Source: Terfezia claveryi
Taxonomy: Eukaryota > Ascomycota > Pezizomycetes > Pezizales > Pezizaceae
Direction of reading: 5' to 3'
Assembly (NCBI GenBank): GCA_015179025.1
Contig: WHUX01000065.1
Location: forward strand, 210,130-274,129
Length of the DNA: 64,000 nt
The position numbers and the translations under genes were made by a program. Under the pieces are notes generated by a model that worked only from the letters and a program-made list of their open reading frames with translations, was not told the DNA's origin and ran no database searches. Below are positions 35,018-44,362 of this stretch, one piece after another (the stretch's first letter is position 1; each line of letters opens with the position of its first letter).

Positions 35018-37081
35018 ATGCTTCTCAACCGGGTGAACGAGAGACAAGAGAACAGGGGATATCAATGGCGAGGCTTTGGTTTCCTGCCACGCAACCCATT
35101 TTCACGCAACAGGGAACAGCATGGTCATGAAGGACACCATACTTATGATTTTAGTGCAGTCGCCTCCGGTGCCACTTGGCTCGTTGCATGCACATTCATA
35201 GTAGCAATTGTCAATACGGATTGGACTCAAGAGCCAACACTTCTGAATTCACAGGAAATTAGACCTCCAGCTGATGATTTTGGACGGAGGTTTATAGCCG
35301 CGAATGATAGTTCGATTCACGTTAGTCTTACGCAAGGAGCGATTCGTATAAGATTGGGCTGACTTTGCGTCTTATAGTATGTTGGCCGCTGGGTTCCCTT
35401 AACTGTGGCCAGAGATGCTTCTTCTGTTTTAACTATCATAGTGCCTCTGTATCCCGGTATTTTTAAATTTTGTCTCTAGTTCAGGGTACAAAATCTAACA
35501 AAGTTTCATTGGTTATAGCATCTTATTTGGAACTTTGTCATAATTCTACAACTATTTCGATTGGATTGTCAGCTGCAGGATATGCAGATACATCCACAAC
35601 CAGGATAGCCTTGCTCTACACGACTTCTCTAAATCACCCAAACCCAATTTACCAACCTATTTTGAATGTTCACCCAGGCACCACGCCCCTAGCAGGCACC
35701 GAGGATATTTCTGGATGGAAGACTACGAGGGTTATATTCCCGCTCGCAAATGAAATTAGTAATCGTCATAATATCGGTATTCTCGGCTTTTATGTGGACC
35801 CATATACACATGTTTTACCTGTTTCAGCAGATGCGGGCCTAGGAGGCAACGAGAACTCTATTACTATTACGTGCCCAAGTTCACGGAAACTAATTGAAGT
35901 TATCACAGATTCCATAACAGGAGAATTTGGCATGGGCCCGGGTGCTGGAGGTGAGGTTGAGGCCTCCTCAGAAAAGCTTGCCGCGGTCCACCCCTTGTTC
36001 CATTGGGGATGGAGAGTTGGCGAGGCGCTTGGCACGGATCGCAGAATTCTTGGGGTTGATGGTGTGTCTGTCCGGATGGTCGCTTGCTCATTGAAATATT
36101 AATGACCTCTAGGTATGTGCCTGGTATCTGATTGTCCGGGGCTACAGCATTCAAAACGGGGCTTGGGAGACATATATTTTCAAAGGTAGTAAGACCACCG
36201 CTTTTGGCAGGAGCCTGAGGCTATTATTCCACTTCAGAGGGCTAAAGTGCCTTGTAGTGGGCCTGCGGAATCGAGATATGAAGATGCCCCCTGGGATTTC
36301 GCAGCTGAAAGACGTCCCGATGTGATAGTATGTTATGCTTTCTATAATCACTATTCAAGAATGTCTGACGGCATATTTCTAGGTTATAAGCCTTGGAAAC
36401 ACTGATGCGGTTTCTCTGTCAATTATAAAACGAATACCTGGGGTCGATACAACATTTGCAACTGGCGCTTTCATTAAGCGATTTGAAGATTCATATGTTA
36501 ACTTTGTGAGGTCTATCCGAAACTTTGCCTATCCTGTACATTTCAACCCAATGTCTGGTCTGGAATACGATATTGAGGATGAGACCACCCTTCCTGCAGT
36601 GGAGATGCAATACGTTATCCCAATCTATCTCCTTTATCCTTTCAATGGTGGACAGCTTGCAGCATCCATACCAAGGATAGCCGCCCGGCTTGCCAAAGGC
36701 GAAGAAGAGGGTTATCGAGGGGTTGCTGAAACAAAGATTTATACTGTGGATACTACCTCATGGATGAATATGAAAGAAGGCGATTTAGAGCAGTGGTCGC
36801 TTATACCAATTCAAAATATATCACTCAACGGGAGTCAATTGAATGCCGTTGATACGTTGAGGCTCACCCCCATAGGACATGAGAAAGCAGCGGTCTACCT
36901 TCAGCCAAGGCTTTGTCGATATCTTGCGAAAAATCCACGAATGGAGTGCGCAGATCTAGGGGAGCTTGATGGCGGGGTAACTAGAGGAATCCCCCCTCAT
37001 GGGGCAGATCCGGACAGAGACAGGATGTTAAGGGAGGAAGCGAGGGCAAGGGAGAATAAGCTACGAGGGAAGTTTGGCTGA
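35018..37081 (+). CDS. Membrane-anchored SGNH/GDSL-hydrolase-like protein with altered catalytic motifs
   Basis: Model join(35018..35320, 35378..35440, 35485..36061, 36113..36185, 36240..36327, 36383..37081), 600 residues, closes in frame. The second intron (donor GTGCCT) is uncertain. An N-terminal membrane segment (SGATWLVACTFIVAIVN, residues ~48-64) suggests a type II anchor. A beta-rich module follows (YVGRWVPLTVARDASS, GTKSNKVSLVIAS), as in two-domain SGNH esterases. The hydrolase blocks are then recognisable but changed: ITDSITGEFGMG (block I, usually GDS), LGVDGMCLVSDCPG (block II), RRPDVIVISLGNTDA (block III, usually GxND) and DTLRLTPIGHEKAA (block V, usually DxxH). The block V His position is Arg. 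It may be a non-catalytic relative or a gene in early decay. It borders the transposon-rich island. Confidence 0.65.
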
Positions 37082-38029
37082 TGATTGAAGTACTTGCATG
37101 CGGAATGCACATGGTGGGTGATAAACAGAAGCAGCTCTGCCATGTCCGGCCTAAGAAGGCTCTTGTAGTAAATCGGACCCCACAATATTTTCCTGTACTT
37201 GCTAAACTTAAAATGATTCTTGCCAATTGCTGAGGTTGTAGTGTGTAACGCCGGGTCTCCAGTCGGTGTGCAACCTGAGTCCCTCTCACATTGCCAGTCT
37301 AATCTCAAGTAGCGTATACGATATCTCTCTTCGATGCAGGTGATCAAGTATAATGATTTTCCACTCCCCTATCGATGAAAACCACAACCACAGATCATTA
37401 ATACTCTCTTTACCTCCCCCTGAGGAGAGCGTGAGATTATAGCAGCCTTTCCTGCCCAATCGTCGCTCATTTTTCAAACGCTCGGCAGATATTGTTCACT
37501 CCTTAGAAACAGCTTATTTGCTTCCTGATCTCCTTGCCGATTCGGTAGCCATATGGGCAAGGATACTGTGTGGGGGTGATGGAAGTTTGGAAGTCAACGA
37601 TTACCAGTTCGCTGTCATTGAATCGAGCAACATGACAAGTGGGATGTTGGGTTTGGGAAAAGACTCGATATTCCTAAAAAGGCTGTATGATGAGGAAAAA
37701 TTGCAAGTCGATCCTTTGGAAGACAGGCAAAGCAGGGTCACGTGGGATATATCCAAACTCTGTATTTTCTCCATTATAATTTGGATGAGATACCTGTTTA
37801 TACGATAATATTCTATGCTGCAACAATGCGAATTGGTACTTGGTCTTCCCAATTCCCCCCTTACATATTACCAAGTAACTTTGCAAAACATCTCCGGTTT
37901 TCTCTTTGAGGCTTTGGCCGTTTTGGCCGTAGGCAAATTGAAGCAAACCTAGAGTAGCAGTACCGTGAAGGCACTAACGAACTGCGGAAACATACCCTTG
38001 GTGAAGTTCCAGCTCTCTGTCTTGTAATT
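37082..38029. other. Flank of the transposon, mostly non-coding
   Basis: Apart from the protease-like scrap at 37500-37790, nothing recognised up to the transposon end at 38030. Confidence 0.45.
37500..37790 (+). pseudogene. Possible A1 (pepsin-like) aspartic protease fragment
   Basis: An open stretch of ~90 codons reads YLLPDLLADSVA and then YQFAVIESSNMTSGMLGLGK. The second part resembles the N-lobe segment of fungal A1 proteases (QFAVA..SS..GILGLG), and the first resembles a C-lobe segment, so the order would be scrambled. No catalytic DTG/DSG is present. It is either a relic or a chance resemblance. Confidence 0.3.
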
Positions 38030-38244
38030 AGAGAGGTTTTGGACCCCTGTAGAATAGCTTGTAACCACAGTAACGCGACTAACTAATGCACCTTCTGGGT
38101 TCGTGCTTAAGGTAGTCTCGAACCCGACCGCTCCTAGGTGCTTAAGGATGGCAGGGATTAAAAGATATCCAGATGACAACGATATCCAGACATCTTTTAT
38201 GGATTTCTTGGCCCTATCTTCAATAACAAACATCTTAAGAGAGT

Positions 38245-38702
38245 TGTTGGAATGACCTTGTAGGAGTAGCAACACTAGCGAGCGGATAAGATAGCTAATG
38301 ATCAACGAAGAGTCACTTCACCAGTATGAGAACGTATGAGTTGTACGAGAACGTATGAGTTGTACGAGAACGTATGAGTTGTACGAGAACGTATGAGTTG
38401 CTTATCACTTAACCTCTAAAGAAGAGGCAGTCAGGCCAGCTCTATATACACTTAAGGGATAATGCTAAAGACTAAGTATTGCTGGAAAGCAGGAAATGCT
38501 GGAGATACGTGAGTGAGTGTCGCTGGCCGACATGACATCGGTGGCAGACATGACATATGTTAATGAATGTCATTGTATGACCTGAGTAGCCGCAATGACA
38601 TGAGTGGCAGACATGACATATGTTAATGAATGTCATTGTATGACCTGAGTAGCCGCAATGACATGAGTGGCAGACATATGTGAACTCACGTGCTTTTCAA
38701 CA
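38245..38702 (-). repeat. 3' LTR of the copia element (458 bp)
   Basis: Reads TGTTGGAATGACC...CTTTTCAACA on the + strand. It contains 3.8 tandem copies of a 19-bp unit (38328-38400) and a duplicated block of about 64 bp (about 38,555-38,680) with TGACATATGTTAATGAATGT. These internal repeats account for most of the length difference from the 5' LTR. Confidence 0.93.
38328..38400. repeat. 19-bp tandem repeat inside the LTR (3.8 copies)
   Basis: The unit GAGAACGTATGAGTTGTAC repeats head to tail. The partner LTR has an interrupted pair, and the LTRs near 60 and 63 kb carry about two, so copy number varies within the family. Confidence 0.9.
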
Positions 38703-38714
38703 CCCCTCCTCAGC
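38703..38714 (-). promoter_or_regulatory. Polypurine tract (plus-strand primer)
   Basis: On the coding strand GCTGAGGAGGGG abuts the 3' LTR, the expected place and composition for the plus-strand DNA primer. Confidence 0.75.
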
Positions 38715-38802
38715 AGATACTGCTGAATAGCAAGACGAACATGATTAGTCTCGTTAAAAACCTCAAAACCCAGTAGGAAAAAGCAGGTGAAAAGAGTGCT
38801 AA

Positions 38803-41800
38803 TCAAGATGTTCGCATTATTTGTTCCCTTAGAGTAAGAAAATGAGGCCGTGGCAGCGGCTTTGTGCAGATATCAGCTAAGTTGCTGTTACCTGGTATCC
38901 ATAAGACGTTGATTTTGCCTGTTTCCACAAGATCTCTGATGTGGTGGTAGGCAACGTCTATATGTTTGCTTTTGTCACTGATACGGGGATTGTCTGTAAG
39001 ATCAATAGTCCCGTTATTGTCAGCGTTTAAAGCAGAAGGAATCATAACATGGAGTTCTTTCAGTGCATTCTGCAACCAAATTAGCTGTTTGGAAGAGGTA
39101 GAAAGAGCGATGTATTCAGCCTCGACCGTAGAGGTTGAAACACAACGTTGCTTTACCGATCTCCAACAGATTGTATTGCCAGCAATCTGAAATATGTTTC
39201 CCGTGGTGGATTTCCTGTCATTCCTATCACCAGCAAAGTCTGAATCAGAATAGCCCGATAAATTCACAACATTATTATTGTTGTTTGGTAAGCTGAGCTT
39301 CTCATTGTTTAGTAAGCTGAGCTTCTTATAGGTGAGTTTCAGATTTCTCGTTCCTTTAAGGTAACGAAGAGTCTGTTTTAACATACCCATATGGATATTA
39401 GTGGGCTCTGACGAGAACTGAGAGAGAGAAGAAACGGTGAAGGCAAGATCGGGCCTGGTACCAATCACTAGGTACATAAGAGAGCCAATTATCTGCCTAT
39501 AGTTGGAGGAATCAGCAAGGTCGTCTCCCTCACGGGCCTTTAGCAAATTCTTCAATCTGCTGGGATCCATGGGAAGAGAGACCAGGTTGCAATCTTGCAG
39601 TCCAAATTTTAGGAGCAATTGGTCAATATATGCTTGCTGTGAGAGGGTAACACAGTCAATATGCCATTCGATCTGGATGCCCAGTAGCCAGCTTAGAGGA
39701 CCGAGATCGCTGAGGTTGAACTCCTCCTTAAGGGAATTTTTCAATTTTTCCCTTTCTAAGCTGTTGGGACCCGCAAGAGTGATATCGTCCACATATATGG
39801 CGATAATCACTTGTAGTTTGACATGTATTAGTATACATGGATCAAAGTTTGCTGTCATGTATCCAAGTGGTAAAAGGAAGCCGGTCAACCTCTGATACCA
39901 TTGTCTCGGTGACTGCTTAAGGCCGTATATTGACCTGTGAAGACGTGCACATTGCCCTGGTTGTTCGTTAGCAGAAGGTCTTAGTTCTGCAAACCCAGGA
40001 GGAAGCTTCATATAGATTTCCTCGTTTAGAGAACCATATAGAAAAGCTCCTTTAATATCAAGCTGATCAGGTTGCGGCCAGCTAAGAGAAACTGATAGAG
40101 CAATCAGTAATCTCAATGAATCATACCTCACAACAGGAGAGAAGATCTCGTCAAAATCCGTCCCCGGTTGCTGAGAAAACCCTTGAGCAACAAGCCTTGC
40201 TTTGTAGCGGCTTATGTTGCCTGCTGAATCCCTCTTAATCTTGTAGACCCATTTGCAGCCTACGATATTGTGCCTTGGAGGAGGTAGGGGCACAACCGTC
40301 CAAACAGACTGATCCGTCAGAGTTTCAAGCTCTTCCTGCATGGCCTTATACCATCGTGGAGAGTCTGCGCACTCGGTTGCTTGCTTGAACGTCCTAGGTT
40401 CAGTCTCATTGACCGCAAGAGCGGTTGCAAGCAATGTATGCACATTAGTGGATTCAGTGGATTTGGTGGATTCAGTGGATTTGGTGGATTCAGTGGATTT
40501 GGTAGGCTCGAGTTGAGGTAATTTAGCTGATGTTTGCTCAGCTCGATTCGCTGGTATGTGCTCTAATTGCTCAGCTCGACTCGCTGGTATATGCTCAGCT
40601 CGATTCGCTGGTAATTGCTCAGCGAATGTGCAGTTGGATGCCTTAACGGTAAATATATGCTTATTAGCTAGCTGGACCCTATAAATGGACGGGGATTCTG
40701 TATAACCAACGAATATTGCTGTTTCAGCCCTTGGCTGGAGCTTGCTTCCAGGAAGCCTGCGTTCTACAGGTATATGGATGTAGCAGATGCTGCCAAAGGG
40801 CTTGAGGTGAGCAATAGAAGGTTGTACATTATGCAGCATCTCAAAGGGGGTTTTTCTCTGAGGAAGCTGAGAATGGGGTAAGCGATTACGGATATAGACA
40901 GCGGCTAGACATGCTTCTGCCCAAAGGCGCGGGTCTGCAGAGCTGCCAGCTTCTGCAGAGATACCGTTAGCTGGGTTTAGGTCAATTAGCATGCTGCGGA
41001 CCATTGTCTGTATTGTCCTATTATAGCGCTCTGGGACCCCATTCGACTGATGGGAATATGGAGGTGTATAGATATGCTGAATCCCCTTGGTTTTTAGATA
41101 TTTATCAGCTTCTATATATTCTCCACCATTGTCAGTAATCATGCTTAAGACAGTGGTATTATACTGCCTTTCCATGAGGGTAATATATTCCAGAATGATC
41201 TGTTGAGCATCCGGAGATTTGTTCTTTAAGAAGTATATCCAACCCATCCTGGTAAAATCATCAATAAAAGTAATGTAATATTGTGAGTTTCCGTAGGAGG
41301 GTATAGATTGCTTTCCACTCAGATCGCTGTATATCAGCTGGAAAGGGCGAGTGGATCTGCCTTGAGTAAGGCTCTGTGGGACTACGTTCACGGATTTAGC
41401 CATAATACAAGATCTGCAGAAGAATTTAGCAGGCATAGGGGGTAGGAGCGATCCGTCCATATATGCCTTGTGAGTCATTTTGCTCGAATGAGCTAGAGAT
41501 CTGTGCCAAAAATCATAAGAATGTATTGCCTGCGTTTTGGGCTTTTTGGCTTGTTTGGTGACTTCCGTTGCAGTTTCGAGGGCTCTTTTGGAGGAGGTTC
41601 CGGAGGCCTGATTAGAGGGCATTCCGATAACCTTATTAGAGGGTATTGCCTAATTAGAGGGAATTGCCTGATTATCGACCTGATTAGAGGCAAGCAACGA
41701 GCTGTTTGTATGTTCGATAATAAAGGGGAGATTGCCTTTGAATTCGGCCATAAATACAGGTTGCTCGGTTTCCTCCTCAGAAGTAATAGTAGAATTGCCT

Positions 41801-43244
41801 GAAAACATAGAATTGTCGGAAGACACAGAATTGGCAGAACAACAAGCAGAACGTAACACAACAATCTTATTGCCATACGCTTTCATCATAAATCCCTTAT
41901 TCCTTAATACATTCCATGAAACAAGCGAATGACCTAGTAAAGGAATGTAAAGCACGGCAGTAAGACGAACGATTCTGTGAACATTATTTGGAAGAAGGCA
42001 GTTCAGTAAGACTGAACCAATTCCTTCCACAGAGAGAGTGTTATCCCCTCCGACATTCACAGTTCCAGAACTCTGCTGTAAGTGCTCAAATCGTTCTATA
42101 TTAGAGGTCATATGAGCTGTTGCACATGTATCAAGCTTCCAGGAGTATGAATTTGTACTGACATGAGCAAGGTCAACAGCAAGGTCAACGTCCATTGCCT
42201 CAGTAACGAGAGCGGTTGCAATAAGACCTTGGTTAGGTTGCTGGTTGTTGCCAGCATTGTCCTTGTTCGCCTTATCCTGCTTGCGAGCTTGATCTGCTTG
42301 AGTTTTCGGCATTCTTGCCAGTTATGGCCGTTGGAGATTCCTCCATGTTTCTTGCAGTAAGTGCAGGTCTTCTCACTATTCTGCTCTTTTGTGCCCGAAG
42401 GGCGTTTTCGGTCTTTCTTAGGACCACGAGCCTGAGTTAACAGAGCTGCGTTAGGTAGGTTAACTGAGAGATCCAATTGATTATTGGATGCGAGTCCCAG
42501 AAAATGATGTCTGACTTCTGTATATGTCAGATTAGCTTTGGTAGTCAAATTATCCACCGGATTGGGATACTCATGGCTTAAAGCCGCCAATAAGAAATCC
42601 CGCTTTGCCTTGTCTGCTTCTAGGAATTTTCTGAGCATTTGCCTATACTCATCAGGACCGGTTGCCATTTGATAGACCCTGTTCCATTGACTGTCGAATT
42701 TATCTAAAAATTCTGATATAGGCTTGCCTTTTTCAAGTTTCCCAGAGAAAAGAACACCGAGGCAAGCGACTTGGTGAACAAATGAAAAAGCAGTGTCTTT
42801 AAAACAAGTCTCTCTTAAGTACTTCCAAATATCATGAGGTGATCTGTATTTAGACACCTTATTCAGAAGAGGGTTGCTAATAACTCGAATAAGGATTAGC
42901 ATTGCCTGTTTTGAAAGAGACATAAACCCCTCCTGTTCAGCTGAAGATGCATTGGGATCGGGTTGAACACCGTCAACAACGATATCCAATACATTTATGG
43001 TATAAAATACCATGGTCATCTGAGATGCCCAGTTCTCATAATTCTTAAACCCCTCGAGGGCTCAATGCCATTGAGCTTAACTTCAGGCGAAAGTCTTTTG
43101 AGAGAGCAAAGACCTGGGAAAGGGAGAGATGATAGGAGGTAGAGAGATTGTGGTTGCAGGAGTCGTTGTAGCAGAAGTCGTTGCGGGTGCAACTTGATTT
43201 TGAGAGCTGCTAGCAACAGTCATTGCGGGTGATGTTTCTTCCAT
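38803..43244 (-). pseudogene. copia gag-pol polyprotein gene, broken by frameshifts and one stop
   Basis: The second, rearranged family member shows that gag and pol were one long frame. Gag (from ATG 43244) has a zinc-knuckle-like CTYCKKHGG...GHNWQEC at about 42,325-42,381. The protease motif is WKLDTCATAHM at about 42,130. Integrase has the zinc part WHRSLAHSS and FCRSCIMAK, then the D,D-35-E residues in IYSDLSG, TDNGGEY and NGVPERYNRT. Reverse transcriptase has YGLKQSPRQW and AIYVDDITLAG. RNase H has YSDSDFAGD and VEAEYIALS. Lesions visible against the other copy are single-base deletions in the gag start (two near 43,080-43,110), one just after the zinc knuckle (near 42,290), and a CAG-to-TAG stop in the PR-IN linker near 41,655. 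From there integrase to RNase H is open to the stop at 38803. Confidence 0.93.
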
Positions 43245-43336
43245 GTTAAAGAAGATCGTTATGAAGTTCTCGTAGAGAGGAGTTCGTTATGGATTCTCGT
43301 GTAGAGGAGTTTGGTGAATACTATCTTGCGCGTGCA

Positions 43337-43351
43337 CCGGGGGTCATAACC
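43337..43351 (-). promoter_or_regulatory. Primer-binding site, probably for an internal fragment of initiator tRNA-Met
   Basis: Directly after the 5' LTR end (..CCAACA) the coding strand reads GGTTATGACCCCCGG. It lacks the usual TGG complement of a tRNA 3' CCA end. GGTTATG complements CATAACC, the anticodon loop of initiator tRNA-Met, as in Drosophila copia, which primes from a cleaved half-tRNA. The same sequence follows the LTR at 60,051. Confidence 0.7.
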
Positions 43352-43775
43352 TGTTGGAATGACCAGTAGGGCAGCAACACTAGCGAGCGGATAAGATAGC
43401 TAATGATCAATGAAGAGTCACTTCACCAGTATGAGAACGTATGAGTTTCGTAGAGTGTACGAGAACGTATGAGTTGCTTATCACTTAACCTCTAAAGAAG
43501 AGGCAGTCAGGCCAGCTCTATATACACTTAAGGGATAATGCTAAAGACTAAGTATTGCTGGAAAGCAGGAAATGCTGGAGATACGTGAGTGAGTGTCGCT
43601 GGTGGCCGACATGACATCGGTGGCAGACATGACATATGTTAATGAATGTCATTGTATGACCTGAGTAGCGCAATGACATGAGTGGCAGACATGACATATG
43701 TTAATGAATGTCATTGTATGACTGAGTAGGCATGACCTGAGTGCCGACATATGTGAACTCACGTGCTTTTCAACA
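43352..43775 (-). repeat. 5' LTR of the copia element (424 bp)
   Basis: Same ends as the 3' LTR (TGTTGGAATGACC...CAACA on +). It differs by small indels and by fewer 19-bp units. The many differences suggest the insertion is not recent. Confidence 0.93.
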
Positions 43776-43857
43776 AGAGTTAGACTCATGTCTTGGCATC
43801 AAAATCTCTTCACAACTCTGTCTCTCTACCGTCAAAATTTACATAAATCATATAGTT

Positions 43858-44001
43858 ATGTCTCAATCAACCTCCATATCAGAACATCCTACCCCAGAGC
43901 AGTCACAAGCAGAGACTTCTAAGACAACAAAACGACTACACTATACTCCACAGCTGAAACTACAGCTTATACGCTTATGTACAAATAATGGAGAGCGGTA
44001 A
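43858..44001 (+). pseudogene. Myb/SANT-like N-terminal stub of the DNA transposon
   Basis: Forty-seven codons: MSQSTSISEHPTPEQSQAE, then KRLHYTPQLKLQLIRLC. The second part resembles the first helix of the Myb/SANT-like protein that accompanies many PIF/Harbinger transposases. The frame stops where it meets the opposing stub, in line with an internal deletion. Confidence 0.45.
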
Positions 44002-44168
44002 TCCATCAATGACCAGTTCTTCTTCTCATAGCTGATCGGAGGACGGTATTGGGGTGTATCATTATTGTCCCCATCATTATCGTCATCAGATAAATCCATT
44101 GTAAGTGCATTGATGTACCGCACTGTCAGGGTTGCCGCCAACATAAGCATGTTATCTGAGGTCGTCAT
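43941..44168 (-). pseudogene. Transposase N-terminal stub of the DNA transposon
   Basis: Seventy-five codons beginning MTTSDNMLMLAATLTVRYIN and containing SYEKKNWSLMDY. This looks like the region before the DDE catalytic core of fungal Harbinger-type transposases; the core itself is missing. It starts about 140 bp inside the right terminal repeat. Confidence 0.4.
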
Positions 44169-44362
44169 GATATGTCGTTGCTTGCTAATGATTACTAATG
44201 GGAGATAAGACGAGAGATATCCACTGAGACCAAAACCTCTTTTTTCGCATCTTTTTACTTACAGGGCTAAAAGTGCGCTACATGGGTTGTAAGATATCTA
44301 GCGTGCAGGGGTCCAAAACCTCTCTATTGGATAGTCAACAATCGGGGGAATTCCAGTGTAGG

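Larger units (their letters stand above)
38245..43775 (-). mobile_element. Ty1/copia LTR retrotransposon, near complete, with target duplication
   Basis: The element runs on the minus strand: 5' LTR at 43352-43775, primer site at 43337-43351, gag-pol at 38803-43244, polypurine tract at 38703-38714, 3' LTR at 38245-38702. Both LTRs have TG...CA ends and are flanked by AGAGT (38240-38244 and 43776-43780), a 5-bp target duplication, so this insertion is intact and unrearranged. The order PR-IN-RT-RNase H defines the copia (Pseudoviridae) type. The coding frame is broken by single-base deletions and one stop. The element sits inside an older DNA transposon. Confidence 0.95.
38030..44325. mobile_element. 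Deletion derivative of a DNA transposon (PIF/Harbinger-like layout), split by a copia element
   Basis: The ends are 20-bp perfect terminal inverted repeats: AGAGAGGTTTTGGACCCCTG at 38030-38049 and its complement at 44306-44325. Weaker inverted similarity continues for ~30 bp. Both outer flanks read ATT, a candidate 3-bp target duplication. Without the nested retroelement (38245-43775 plus one target repeat) the element is about 760 bp. Two gene stubs point inward and collide: a Myb/SANT-like start on + (43858-44001) and a transposase-like start on - (43941-44168). This two-gene layout is that of PIF/Harbinger transposons. An internal deletion appears to have removed both gene bodies, so it is non-autonomous. 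The superfamily is inferred; the inverted repeats are seen directly. Confidence 0.62.

Noticed and set aside
35457..35479. A 23-bp intron (GTATTT...CTCTAG) in the SGNH-like gene
   Set aside because: Too short for a spliceosomal intron. A 44-bp (35,441-35,484) or 59-bp (35,426-35,484) alternative also keeps the frame.
38085..38150. GGTTCGAGACTACC-like T-arm on the minus strand near 38,100
   Set aside because: No acceptor, D or anticodon arms can be built around it; not a tRNA.
37949..38305. 118-codon minus-strand frame at the left transposon end
   Set aside because: It straddles both the DNA-transposon terminus and the copia LTR, so it cannot be an ancestral gene.
38480..38700. Repeated 60-odd-bp blocks that look array-like
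   Set aside because: They are internal LTR duplications in a eukaryotic retroelement, not a CRISPR array.
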